From the NCBI GenBank assembly GCA_025093555.1, contig JAIWNF010000030.1:248001-312000 (forward strand): 64,000 nt of DNA, written 5' to 3'. Origin of the DNA: Circinella umbellata. Taxonomy: Eukaryota; Mucoromycota; Mucoromycetes; Mucorales; Lichtheimiaceae. A program made the translations under genes and the position numbers. Under the pieces are notes generated by a model that worked only from the letters and a program-made list of their open reading frames with translations, had not been told where the DNA came from and searched no databases. Shown here in pieces: positions 51,444-63,467 of this stretch (within the stretch, counting starts at the first letter, position 1; every line of letters begins with the position of its first letter).

Positions 51444-52399
51444 TTAATAGAAGAGAATTATGCAATACTGCAATGGCTTTGACAAGACGTTTAAATAGTG
51501 AAATTCATTATCATTTCGCAATTGCAATGGAATATCTTTCAGGTATCGCCTTCTTCCTTTCCAAATTCCAAAAGTATTCTCAATTGCAACTCGTGCAGAA
51601 TAATGCAATTCATTTAAATTTTTATTATCATCATTGCCGCGCATTGCTGGTTATTTATATGGGATTAACAAGCGTTTTGGAAGTGCATATCCTGAATCAC
51701 CAAGAATATATTCATTTTCAGAGAAATGATCAAGAGGATACTTGTAAACCGATGACATTTTATGTGCCGTTGAGTCACTGAAACAGCCAGGCAATCCAAC
51801 TTGCAGATGTCGAATTATTCTCATGTGATCACAAATGGCTTGCACATTCATCGAATAACGTTGCTTACGGTTGAAATAACCCTCTTTTTGTATTTTTAGA
51901 TTTTTGTGACAAAACCATATGGGTCCCATCAATAAACCCAACACAGGAAGGGAAGTAATGGGATTCTTGAATGCAAGTTGCTATTTGTCTACGTTCTGCT
52001 GCGTTGGGCCACTTATTAAGTGCTGTAATAACACGTTTCATATAGGTACTGACTAAGCCAGAAACGACACCCCAGTACCATCGTGAGCTAATCGTTACAA
52101 AATACGGGCTAAATTAAATCAGACGGGCTTTTGCTTGGATCCATTGTCTTTTGATTTAACTACTTTGTGTTTGCAATCTCTGGAATATTTCGACGTGCAT
52201 TAAGATATTGGTATTTTTCAATCCCTTTAATAATTTGCATCAGTTCGTCAATTTCTCCTTGAGTATAGTTATATTCTCGAGATCCTGTTAACATTGATGC
52301 TTTACGATGCTCTAATCTTCTGACTATCGAATAAATTTCTTTTAATTGTGCGTTGTTTTTCCGAAAGTTTTTCCCTTGTTGAAAAAAAGAGATAATCAA
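51444..52399 (-). pseudogene. PIF/Harbinger (HARBI1-type, DDE_Tnp_4) transposase remnant
   Basis: Minus-strand frames give the nuclease core of a Harbinger transposase: YMKRVITALNKWP, VGFIDGTHMVL (first catalytic Asp), RGYFNRKQRYSMNVQAICDH, GCFSDSTAHKMS, ENEYILGDSGYALPKRLL (GDSGY, second Asp region) and SARVAIENTFGIWKGRRRYL (catalytic Glu). The order and spacing match DDE_Tnp_4. The gene is broken. A one-base shift lies at about 51885-51900, in an A-rich run just after the first Asp. A TAA follows LLIPYK at about 51651. A further stop separates the N-terminal piece (52399-52160). I found no terminal inverted repeats flanking it. Not active as it stands. Confidence 0.85.
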
Positions 52400-52876
52400 A
52401 AAAAAAGGTTAAATCTTTTAACGGGTCATGTGGTTCTGGTAGCGCTAAGTCGGAGTTTACAACTAGAGCTTGTTGTATTATTAAGTATAATATTAGCGAG
52501 CAACGCTGGTAGAAAAATCAGCGTAATCAATATGATGAGAAACATTATCAATACAGTTATCCCTGGCTGAAAGGAATACATGTTGAGAATGCGTGGTTGC
52601 ATAATGTTATCTGATTGATGATATACCTTTACATAAAGTTGAACTTGTCATCATCATTTACAACAATAATCTCAAGGCGACGACGACGGCGGTAATAAGA
52701 CGATAACAATATATACTGTTTATGGATATAGCTCTTTTTGCAGAGATACCTACTTCTTTATTTTTTGTTCTTATATTCGATATTATAATAATAGAAGAAA
52801 AAACAGTAGTAATGATACCAAGAAATGATAATAATAACATGTAACTAATAAATCGTTTTGTTACTACATTCATCAT

Positions 52877-53652
52877 TTTTTATTATATTATTTTGATACA
52901 AATAGACCATTATAGACCTTTTTATTCTACACCAATCATCTTCAATATTTTTTGTTCATTCAATTATTGATGGGATTACAGTACCCTTATTTTTTTAGGA
53001 CCGTGTGTATAAAACATATTGAAGGGGGGAGGGGTAGCGAAAAAAAAAAGATTTACGTACTGGGTAATTTTTTTTGACAGGGCCACGATCACGTTAAAAA
53101 GTTATAGTCATTCCAATAATAGACCCCCCTGGATAAATTCATTTTGAGAAAAAAAAGTTTCTATTTTTCTCACATATTAACAATGTATTTTAAGCATATA
53201 TATATATTCAGTATATCATAGACTTTTTACTATTCGAGAAGATATATTAGGTATAAAGAGATAATTGCGACTGAAACGTGAAATATTTTTAAATTGAGCG
53301 AGTTATTCTATGTAGAATCTACATCTGAAGATGTAAGATATGGGCCGCTAAGATACGTTCTACAGCGGTTAATGGGTTTTACCGTACATAAACCGACGAC
53401 AACCCTTCTTCATTATAAGACGATGTGTTTAAGAATTTCGAATAGAAAAGATTAACTTATCTGCATAAATCATTACAACTCAACAATCCACAAATTCAAC
53501 CCATGCATTTGAATTGAAATTTTTTTTTTCTTCTATGGAAATTTGAAAAGTTATATAAATTCATTCAATCGACTAACCCTTTCCCAAATTTTCGATTCTT
53601 TTTTTACATTTCTTTTTTTTTTATATAAATTTATATCACAAAAGAAAAAGTT
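52877..53652. other. Intergenic/promoter of the fasciclin gene
   Basis: AT-rich with a poly-G and poly-C patch (53023-53034, 53124-53130). A TATATAAA-like sequence and a CT-rich leader occur just before the fasciclin start. No ORF. Confidence 0.5.
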
Positions 53653-55693
53653 ATGTGGATTGGAAAACTATTTGTACTTGGTGTCTTGGGTGCAGCCAGT
53701 GTCAATGCCCAATTGACTAATTCTACTTTATTGGGTATTTTGAATACAACTCAATTAGCACCCTCTGGAAAGTTTATGGAACTATTAAAATCAGATAAGA
53801 GTTTCAATCCTATTATTCAACTGCTTTCAAATCCTGGTAATCATACCTTGTTTATTCCAACGGATCAGGCTATTCAAGACTTAACCGATCAATCCCAATC
53901 CAACGGTGATTTCAATGATAACGTGCCCCAAAATTCAAGTTCTAGTTCAAGCTCTAATTCAACCTCAAGCTCAGGCTCAGGCTCAGGCTCTAGCTCAGGC
54001 TCAGGTAAAGATCCAGAAGTAGGTGGATCTGGAAGTGAGCCTCCACCACCCGAAGCTGAAGGAGGTGGCGACCAACAACAACAAATTCAAGAAAACACCC
54101 CTGTTGTTCGTGCAATTTTTGCCCGTGATTTGACAAATTTACAATCCAACAGTACCAACAGTACCAACAGTACTTCTGGAGGTGGTGGTGGTAATAGTAC
54201 TCAACAGCAAAACAATTTAACTGCTAGTACTGTTCCATTCAAACAAGGTCCATATGCCAATTTGACTGTTCTAAACTTGATTCAATACCATATCCTCAAA
54301 GGCGAATATATTCTCAAGGATTTGAATGACACAAATGTCTTCCATACTACTTTGACCAATAAGACTCTTGATAAGAATGGTAATGGTTTGGCTATTGTCG
54401 TCAACCAACAGAATGAAACCGGTTCTAGTGATCAAAGTAGTCAAGATTCTGGCGACCAAGAACAACAACAACAAATTCGACAATTGGCTGATCAACAACA
54501 AAATAGTACCAACAGTACCGGCGGTGGTGGTAATAATAACCAAACTGCTCCACCAGTTCCCAAGAAATATGTTGTCGGTAATGGTGTTGACTTTGCTAAT
54601 GTTACTATCAAGAATATTGAAGCCTCCAATGGTGTCCTTAACTTCATTGACAAGGGTAAATATTATTCGTGTACTTTTAATGTTTTTTTTCGCAAAGGCT
54701 TTTTACCTTTACTAAAATTTTTCATTTCACTTTTTGATTAGTATTGGCCCCCCTGGAAAGCCAACAAGCGTTATTCAAAATGTTTCTGATACACAAACAT
54801 TGGCCCAACTCGTTCAACAACATAATGACACTGCTAGTCAAGTTAATAATGCTCATAACGTAAGTAAATTTCTTTTGGTTTAAAAAATTGCTTTTTACTG
54901 ACATCAAAAATATATGATTCTCTATAGATCACTATCTTTATCCCATCTGATCAAGCTCTTTCTGATGCCAACCTTGGTAGCAGTAGTGTTCAAATCATGG
55001 AAGGATTGCAAAACCTTCAAGCTCAGCCCAATAATATTCAACAGCTTATTAAGGACCATATTGTTCCAGGTGTCTACTATGCTGAAAATTTGACCGAAAT
55101 TGCTAAAACAAGTGGTAATCACAGTATCAAAAACTTGAATAACGATAGTTTGCCATTGACTTATGTTAATGCCACTAGTGTCAAAGGTAAATATATGTGT
55201 ATAATCATATTATTAACTTGCAAATTAACTGGGATGAGAACAATTAGACTAACCTATATATCATCTATTATATAAATATTTTTGATTTTTAGTTAACAAC
55301 ACTGCCACAGTTATTGAACCTAATATTTTGACAAATAATGGTGTTATGCACGTTATTGATAAAGTCTTGGGTGAACAAGGAAGTCAACAACAACAAGGAG
55401 GTCAAGATCAAGGCCAACAACAAGGAGGTCAAGATCAAGGCCAACAACAAGGAGGTCAAGACCAAGGCCAACAACAAGGCGGTCAAGACCAAGGCCAACA
55501 ACAAGGCGGTCAAGACCAAGGCCAACAACAAGGAGGTCAAGACCAAGGCCAACAACAAGGAGGTCAAGACCAAGGTCAACAACAAGGCGGTCAAGACCAA
55601 GGTCAACAACAAGGAGGTCAAGACCAAGGTCAACAACAAGGTGGTCAAGACCAAGGCCAACAGCAAGGAGGTCAAGACCAAGGTCAACAATAA
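53653..55693 (+). CDS. Secreted fasciclin (FAS1) domain protein with Gln-rich C-terminal repeats
   Basis: Extracellular adhesion or cell-wall type protein. The signal peptide is MWIGKLFVLGVLGAASVNAQ. Exons 53653-54668, 54742-54859, 54928-55186 and 55293-55693 give 597 residues. FAS1 domain 1 (NHTLFIPTDQAIQDL ... NLIQYHILKGEY ... GVLNFIDK) is interrupted by a Ser/Gly/Asn/Gln-rich insert of over 100 residues with many N-glycosylation sequons. FAS1 domain 2 (ITIFIPSDQALSDANLG ... IKDHIVPGVYYAENL ... GVMHVIDKVLGEQ) follows. The tail is 11 copies of a nine-residue GGQDQGQQQ-type unit. The exon 1/2 junction is uncertain. The obvious donor after Asp-Lys shifts the frame, and the GTGTAC donor 13 bp further on is the only one I find that keeps it. 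No GPI signal seen. Confidence 0.82.
55396..55691 (+). repeat. 27-bp tandem repeat, 11 copies
   Basis: Near-identical 27-bp units encode the Gly-Gly-Gln-Asp-Gln-Gly-Gln-Gln-Gln tail. Third-position changes (GGA/GGC/GGT, GAT/GAC, GGC/GGT) group in runs, suggesting recent expansion by unequal exchange. The array is free of stops in several frames on both strands. Confidence 0.95.
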
Positions 55694-55871
55694 AATCAAA
55701 ACCAACGACAAATCAACATCATAATTCCAGTTTAATATTATTATGAAAAAAGAAAACCAATTATAGAGTTCTTTTATACAATACTTGTAGATAATGTTTA
55801 TATGTGTACATAATAAAAAGCAAAACTTTTTTTTTTATTTTATTTTACTGAATCGTCAATAACAGCTGGAT

Positions 55872-57581
55872 TTAGTTGTTAGTGAAGTTGGGCTTTCTCT
55901 TTTCAGCGAAAGCGCCCATACCTTCCTTTTGATCAGCCTATAATAATAATTAAGTTTCAACGATTAGTTTCAACTGATATATATACATAGAGTACAAGGT
56001 ATGAAGCGTAGTCAACTAAAATATAATATGTAACTTACGGTGCCGAACAAAGCTTGGAAGTAAGCACGTTCCCATCGCAAACCAGCAGAAAGAGGAACTT
56101 CGAAGGCTATTGATTTTTTTTATATAAGCAAACATCATAAGTTACATTATCAGAAACCCTGTTATTTCTTTTCTCTTTTTTCTCTCTCTTTTAAATCATA
56201 ATTATAGTACTTACACTTGTTGATAAGTTCCTTGCCCATTTGAACAGAGGCTTGACTCTTGCTTGCGATCTTACCAGCAGTCTTGACAGCTTCATCAATA
56301 AGCTGATCAGCAGGTACAACCTTGCTAACTAAACCAAGACTTTGGGCTTCAGTAGCAGTCAAGTTGGCACCACCACCCAAAACCATTTCCATGGCTCTGG
56401 ACTTGCCAACGGCTCTGACAAGACGTTGAGTACCTCCAGCACCTGTTAAGAAAAAAAGAGAAAAAAATTAGCTTGTTACGCTCTCAAACCTGCATCCTTA
56501 TCGTATGATCATGATCTTTTATAGCATATATGGCTTACCAGGAATGATACCCAAATTAATTTCAGGTTGACCAAAGACAGCTTTTTCACCAGCATAGATG
56601 ATCTATATATGTAAGGTAAAATTGTTTATTAGTTTGCTTTTATTTTTTGCCCTTGGATAGAAAGACTGTTACACAATATAGAGTATATTACTTACATCAC
56701 AGCTCATGGCCAATTCACAACCGCCACCAAGCTAAATAAAAATAAGAAATCATATGTCAGCTTTATAATATCAAAACTTAACCCCATCAAAAAAATACCA
56801 GATAAAATAAATAATAACTTACAGCATAACCGTTGACAGCAGCAATGATAGGCTTCTTGACATCAGAAATCTTGGCCCAGTGACCCAAGAAATCCTTCTT
56901 GTAAGTATCAACAAAGTTGTTATCCTTCATTTCCTTGATATCGGCACCAGCTTTTTATTATAAAATTATTTTTATCGTGGGAGTAAATTTTTAGTATTTT
57001 ATGCCCTTAATTATTTTTTTTACCCCGCAAAATTCACTATCATTTCTTTTCCTACTCATAACTTCAAACATACATCCATACACACGCTTCTTATAAAACC
57101 CCCCTTTGATTACTAATAAAAAAATATATTACCTGCGAAAGCCTTTTCGGAACCAGTAAGAACAATAGCACCAATGTTCTCATCATCATCAAAGTTCTTC
57201 ATGGCGTCGTTAATTTCAGTAAACAAATCATTGCACAACGCGTTCAAGGCCTTGGGGCGGTTCAAGGTAACCAAAGCGACCTTACCACGGGTTTCAGTCA
57301 AAATGTGTTGATAAGTGGAAGCAGCAGCTGCTTCTATTTACATAAAGAAAGAAAGAGAGTAGATGTAAGAAATAATTATATATTACGCGTTAAGAATGAC
57401 TAAAGAGGAAGTAATATTTTATCTTCACTCAGTGCAACGAGGAAGGTAAAAACAAAAACAAAAGGTTGACATAAGATAAAATCAACTTACGACGAAGAAC
57501 AGAACCAGTGCTGAAAGAGCGAACGGACTTTTGAGCAGAAAGGGGCTTGGTAATGCTGGTGCTAATGAAGTTCTTGAACAT
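55872..57581 (-). CDS. ECHS1: Mitochondrial enoyl-CoA hydratase (short chain)
   Basis: Hydrates trans-2-enoyl-CoA to 3-hydroxyacyl-CoA in beta-oxidation and branched-chain amino-acid breakdown. Eight exons (57581-57491, 57333-57133, 56950-56823, 56731-56696, 56602-56539, 56442-56215, 56106-56039, 55937-55872) give 293 residues, as in animal ECHS1. A basic, Ser-rich presequence ([19 protein letters not shown]) suggests mitochondrial import. Crotonase motifs: [20 protein letters not shown] (oxyanion hole), [33 protein letters not shown] with the catalytic Glu pair, and LGLVSKVVP. The C-terminus, FAEKRKPNF, is the usual family ending. Codons are markedly more C-ending than in neighbours (AAG, ATC, GTC), consistent with high expression. 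All phases fit. Confidence 0.96.
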
Positions 57582-57843
57582 TGTGATGTATAATAAAATT
57601 TAAAAAAAAGTTATAGAAGAAAGAAAAAGAGAGACCCGGTCTTTCCGCGAAGCTAACTTTTCTATTTATTTTTGCTGGGTTTAGGGATGTCATCATCAAT
57701 GCATTGAAAGTATGAGAGAGCGTGGGAAAGCCGTTTCTCTAACCTGAAGTTTTATTATTATTATGGATTCTCTCCCCTTCTTTTTCTTTTTGTTATTATA
57801 TTTATTATAAAAAAAACAAGATTATTATCTAATATCTGAGATC

Positions 57844-59151
57844 CTAACTGAGAAAATGAATATACCCTATTTTATAAAGGTGATATAGAAATACATTTGG
57901 TTGCATTAGTCAGTTTGAAGGTTCGTGGAAAAACACGTTTTTTTAATACACTACCTAGTACTAGAGTGCCTCCTGCCGTGATGGTTCCTGTAATGATAAA
58001 TAAAAGAAGATAATTTAAGTTTCACTTTATTACTAATTACGACCCATTACTATTCACTCTTTTCTCTCTCTCTCTCTCTCCCCTTCTTTTCCGATCTTTA
58101 TTATCTCCAAGGTTACCAATCATATATTGAAGAATTTGTAACTTGATGCCTTCCATTTGTTTTTTTAATGCTAGTATTTCACTTTCAATTTTATCATCCG
58201 TTTTACGTAATTTTTCATGTTGTTCAATAGTTTCATCTCGAATACGACCCTTTTCTAAATTAAGATCTAACCGTACACCTGCTTGACTACGCGTAATTTC
58301 TTGCTGTAATGATTTACGAAGCTTTTCGATTTCGGATTTAAGTCGTTCGTTAGCTGTTTTGACTTCATCCACGTCACGTCGCTCCATTTGTTGAATTTCT
58401 GCTTTTAATCTTGAAAAATCATCCTTGTATTGTTTGATAGTCTATTTATCATACACGCACATATAATTTGTTAGTTTTTTTTTTCCTTTTGATAAAATAA
58501 AAATCATGCAATTTATAATTTGATAACACATCTTATATGTTATATGCCGCTCCAACCCCCCCTTTCCGGGCCCCTTTATGACACCAGTAAAACTCCATTT
58601 TCTAATTCAAATGGTATTTACCTGTTCTTGATCAGCTTTACTAACCAGATCAGTTGTTACTATGGTAGTGCTATAGCAACCAATAGAAATTGAAAAAGAA
58701 AAAATATACTTTTTAGATAAAGTTTTCATATATAATTATGTGTTATATCTCCCCTTCAAAAAATAAACGAAAAACGCAAAAAGCGAAAAATAAACCTTTC
58801 ATCGACTACATCGTCAAGAGAATTTATAACAGCTCGTGCTTGACCTGCTGAAAATCCTTCTCTCTCTAATAATCGTGCAAATCGTTCCGCATCAAAATAA
58901 GGCATAGCTTGTCTTATACGCTGGTGTTGTACTGATTCAGCTGATCGTTGTATAGCATTGGTATGCAAAGGTGATAATCGTTGCCGTTGAGTAATAATAC
59001 TGCTATTATTTATCGATCGCCATGATGCTAATATATATACATATGTATTAATAGTTATTAGTATCTTAATTCAATAAAAAAAGACTTTGGTATTTATAAG
59101 AAAATTACCTCGAGAATGGCTCAATAATAATTTATTAGCTTTAATTGACAT
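57844..59151 (-). CDS. CCDC90/MCUR1-type mitochondrial coiled-coil protein (DUF1640, Fmp32-like)
   Basis: Inner-membrane coiled-coil family: MCUR1 and CCDC90B in animals, Fmp32 in yeast, linked to the calcium uniporter and cytochrome-oxidase assembly. Six exons (59151-59109, 59027-58796, 58670-58622, 58441-58117, 57987-57955, 57866-57844) give 234 residues. A basic N-terminus serves as presequence. The head domain is FDAERFARLLEREGFSAGQA. A long coiled coil carries ERLKSEIEKLRKSLQQEI and the family hallmark AGVRLDLNLEKGRIRDE. A short C-terminal membrane helix, TITAGGTLVLGYIHFL, ends it. The last two tiny exons (33 and 23 nt) were placed by phase and by the expected C-terminal helix. Confidence 0.9.
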
Positions 59152-59389
59152 GTGTATTTTACTAAGAAAAAAAAAATATCGAAAAAGGGGTGTTTGGTAG
59201 CAATAATATATACATAATCTTCCCGCTCACCTGCCTTCATGACAGCCAATTTAGGATTGAATTACATAATAAACAACAAAATTTGAAACTTCGTTTTTTT
59301 CAATGCGTCTAACCCATTCTTTTCACCTTTAAATAAATGATATCATAATATTATTACATAATTTTATTATTTGTTTTATTATTATTATT

Positions 59390-61651
59390 TTATTTTGGAG
59401 GTGGAGAAGATCGCGCTCTAGAAACTGGATAAAGTCTCATAGCTCCATTATTATCTTCAGGACCCCCAATTCTTAATTCTATATCATTAGTTTCATTATT
59501 TTGTCCATTTTCTTCTTCTCCGGGAACTTGGGTATATGGATTGTTTGGATAAGGTCTGAATTTATATCCAATAAATATATAAAATAAGAATGTAGCAAAT
59601 TCATTTACGGCTTCACCTAACCAATTGACATAACGGAATGGTAAAGAAGCTTGTAGTAATTGAACAATGATCCGCGTTACGTAAACATACACCAGAGTAA
59701 CAATATAAAATGAAGACCAAAGTTTGTACTTGTTCAATATATCCGCCTCTGTTAAATATAGTTTAAACAATAGCATTAGTTATGAATATAAAGAAAGTAA
59801 GGAAATTTTAACTTTGTTTTTGTTATTATATATGTTATTGTTACCTTTGCCATCAGCAGATGATCCCGCGCCTAAATGTTTACGAGTTTGTAGAATAGTC
59901 CATAATACAATACAACATCCTGCAAGATCAATAATGGGTAATATCATGTTCTAATACAAATGACGGTCATATATATATAATACGATGAGTAAACTTTAAA
60001 TCAATGATCAATACTAGCAATATCGCGAAAGATATAATTTACCCAGAAACTGCGATCTGTTGATCCTATAGCGGCTTCACTTCCAATTGCAGATGCAATG
60101 TTCGCTAGCACTTGGAGTGGAACTACAACTGAAATAACCCGTTTATCCTTTGCGGATAAGAATGGTTTAATAAACATCCATCCAGAGGCAAGCAAAACTA
60201 GATAGATATATACAAATAATAATATTAATGGTTTGCCGATGGCTAAATATAAACGGAGTGATATACGTGTATATATAACTTTACCTATGATCAGAATGCT
60301 TAAAATACCCTTTACACTAGTATAAAAATGAGCAAATTAATTTTATTTTGTGAGCTAGTCTCTCTTTTTTCTTTATCATCCCCATGTTTTTTTTTCCTCT
60401 TCCAACTTTTTAAATATAATTACCTTGCAAATACATAAAAGCCTATTTGCCATCCTTCTGTCAATAAACCTCTCCTTTTATAATGAAATTTAGCCTATTC
60501 ATATGGTAAGGAGGTATATTAATAAACTATACATATTATCTTTTCCATCCATTTCCCTCCACCCCCTATTTTTTTTATAACATACTGCATGTAATGCTTT
60601 GTCAATATTCATGCAAAGAACTAATATAAACCTAAAACCCAAATTAAAAAAGCCCAAGGGAAGAAGGGTTAATAAATAATAATAAATAGATTTCAAACTA
60701 TTTCCAAAATCTTACATGAGCCAATGTGCTCGAAATACTCGAGTTTCTTTACGGAAAACCAAAAGACCAAGCCAATAGATAGCAGCTATTAAATAAGCGA
60801 TTGAAGAATAAGTATAGACTGTTGGTAAAGGTGTATCCCCTGCTGATAAATGATTATTGCCTGGATTGACTTGTTCAATTGATAACTAATAAACAGGTCG
60901 AGTACATTAGTTACTTATCCAATAATTTGATGATATCTGCATAATACTTTTTTTTTCTTCATTTTTACCCGGAAAGAAACAGTTGATTGTTGCTTACAAC
61001 TTATAAACAAAACCTGCCATAAGCCTTCTTCTTGTGGTTCTACACGTAAAGATGTCTGCCACCTTGATAAAATATAATAAGAAAAGAGCATTCATGCAAA
61101 ATGATTAGATAATCATATTTATCTCAAAACCATTTTTTGTTTTGTTTTTTGATTACCTACGCATTATTCTGTATAGAAATCTCTTCAATAACACTTATTC
61201 CATCATCCACTTCATCTTTAACATGACTATTATCAAGAAAACATTCATTTCTTCCATTTTCCTTTTTCTTTTTATTATCATCCTCTATCGAATTTTCTTC
61301 GTTTTCTTCCTCGTCATAAAGTGTACGTCGGTCTTTTCTAATATAGAACGCCATTCTACCGGGATCTTGAGGATCAGATAGCTTTTTTTTTGGTATAGAA
61401 TAAACATTATTGGATTCAATTCCCTTTTACATTATATATATATATTATTACTATAATCTTAAATGAAATATACAAACGTCAAAGTCTTGTAGATTAAGTG
61501 AAAGTTGACCTCCAGCTAAAAACCCAAATGAAGCAACTTGTATAGCTTTACGATCATCATGAGTGAGAACTAGCTCAGGAACTATGGCAAGAATCGATGA
61601 AATATAATTATAACAACATAATAGTAATAACAATATTCGTAATGTATGCAT
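59390..61651 (-). CDS. GPR107/GPR108-like (GOST, Lung_7-TM_R) seven-pass membrane protein
   Basis: Golgi/trans-Golgi seven-pass family (yeast Ptm1, animal GPR107/108). Ten exons (61651-61478, 61423-61161, 61062-60969, 60885-60716, 60631-60586, 60494-60424, 60316-60285, 60197-60043, 59950-59845, 59748-59390) give 489 residues. A signal peptide (RILLLLLCCYNYISSILA) leads a beta-rich lumenal domain with an unusual acidic, Lys-rich insert. The 7-TM core has FRAHWLM, LASGWMFIKPFLSAKDKRVI, VVPLQVLANIA, DLAGCCIVLW, YVYVTRIIVQLLQASLPFRY and the family-typical FLFYIFIGYKFRPYPNNPY. A polar tail follows. The exon 8 donor was chosen because it joins Ser-Phe-Trp to Asn-Met-Ile, matching the family; a longer read-through meets a stop. 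Confidence 0.92.
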
Positions 61652-62081
61652 TATATATATAATATATATTTATATATATTGAAACAAAGAATTATATATT
61701 AAAAAAAAAAAGAAAAAAGAGAAGAAAAAAGAGCGGAGCCCTTTTTCATTTGCTTTAATGAAGATAATAATAATTTGGGTAAGCTAGTTTTTTTTATACA
61801 ATATTATATATAGATAAAACGTGGCAAAATAGAATAATATTGATAATATGAAGAAAAAAGATAAGAAAAAGAAACTTTACAACGTTAGATAAAAAAAAAA
61901 GAAATATAACAGAAAGAAGAAGGATATATAAGCAAATAACGTACAAGGGAGAAAAAAAAAGTGAATGGGAGAAGTACAGAAAAGAGAAGAGAGTGATAAT
62001 ATTTATAATTGACTATTCTATACAACTCCTTTTTTGTGTGTGAGAAATGTGCATGAGTGCGCCAAAATTCTTATTTTTTTT

Positions 62082-63467
62082 TTAGAAACGAGCATTGGGA
62101 TCTGGGGAACCAGTGTTATAGGGAGCAGGATTACTGTATTGTGTGTGATCAGGCATAGCCATAGGTGCTGGACTAGTCCCAGCAACATGGTGTTGAGGTG
62201 GACTTGGTGAAGGATTATAAGCTTGTGCTGGATCAGGAGAAGGATGACGATACATATCATCAAATGGAGATTGTTCTTGTACAATAGCAGCCCCACCTGG
62301 ATGAGGATCATATTGCGGTTGTTGAACTTGTTGAGCATGTTGAGGTGGTTGAGCATATCCATACGATACACGATGAGAATCTGTTGGTGGATCATAAGGA
62401 GATTCAAATGGAGATTGTTCTCGATGTGGTTGTTGTTGCTGCATAAGATGAGGAGGTGGTGTAGTTTCTTGAAGTGGACGAGCTTGTTCAAATGATTGGG
62501 GTCTCATACGACCTAAATCTTCCCCTTCTTCATCTTCATAATAACCTGCTGAGCGATAACCACTATTTCTACCGCCTGCTCCAATAGGTTCATTATACAT
62601 ATCATCACCATCTTCCATTTCTTGTTGTTGTTGCATTTGTAAGACAGCTTGTTTGTTGGATTCATGTTGTCTTAAGTTCTTTTGAATCATTTGTTTTTCT
62701 CTAAAGAAAATGATTAATGTACATAAAAGAGAAAGAAGCCACAAAATGCAAATAGTCCAAGCAAAACCAGCGGCAACTTTAGCATTTGTACACTATAAAA
62801 GTTAGAATAAAGGAGAATGGTAGTTAGTATACATTTATAACTTTTATAGTACACGCATTGATAATATCATTTTCTCATTTTAAACACTATTTTATAACTC
62901 CCTTTTCATTGTATTTACCTGAGTAGTCCAAGCACTTGTATAATCACCATCCGCTTCTGCCATTTCTCCATCAAGATTACAGTGGGATGGGTTATTTGCG
63001 TGTACTGTCATTGCAATACCAGTGGTAGCCCAAAGACCAGTATAAAATCCAGTAAAGATCAAATTTGTACGTGGTTTCATACAGAATTTACCCAGCCGTC
63101 TGAATTTACCATTTTTGTCATAAATCCATGGAAAGACTACCAGACACACAGGTACACCTAAACCAAAGATACCAACAAATAAAGTCCAGTTGGGTCCTGG
63201 TTGACTACCATCCTATATATATGTGTATAATATTTTTTTTCCGTTAAATATAATCTTATATATATATATAATAATATACTTTTTTTTTGAAATAATATAA
63301 CTTACGTAAAAGCGGTATTCAGTAGCAATGACAGTAGCAATAATACAAAGTACAATAAACGTGGCAAGTGCTTGTATAATGTGTAAAATATTTTTGATTG
63401 TATTAATGGCTGGAAACCCTTTTGGTGCAGCAACAGCAGGAACTTCAAAGCTGAATTTCCCTGCCAT
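62082..63467 (-). CDS. MARVEL-like four-TM membrane protein with disordered Pro/Gln-rich tail
   Basis: Three exons (63467-63306, 63212-62919, 62792-62082) give 388 residues. Four hydrophobic segments: IIQALATFIVLCIIATVIA, LFVGIFGLGVPVCLVVFPWI, LIFTGFYTGLWATTGIAMT and AAGFAWTICILWLLSLLCTL. The topology, with a conserved NLIFTGFYTGLW and a short loop before TM4 (CTNAKVAAGFAW), fits the MARVEL domain of fungal membrane-organising proteins. The last about 210 residues are cytosolic and disordered, rich in Pro, Gln and Tyr, with repeated SPFE/SPFD-type motifs and PPQHAQQVQQPQY. These could serve as docking or endocytic signals. Function unknown. Confidence 0.82.

Noticed and set aside
55289..55724. 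Minus-strand Leu/Thr/Val repeat frame and a plus-strand Lys/Asn repeat frame
   Set aside because: Alternative readings of the 27-bp coding repeat of the fasciclin protein.
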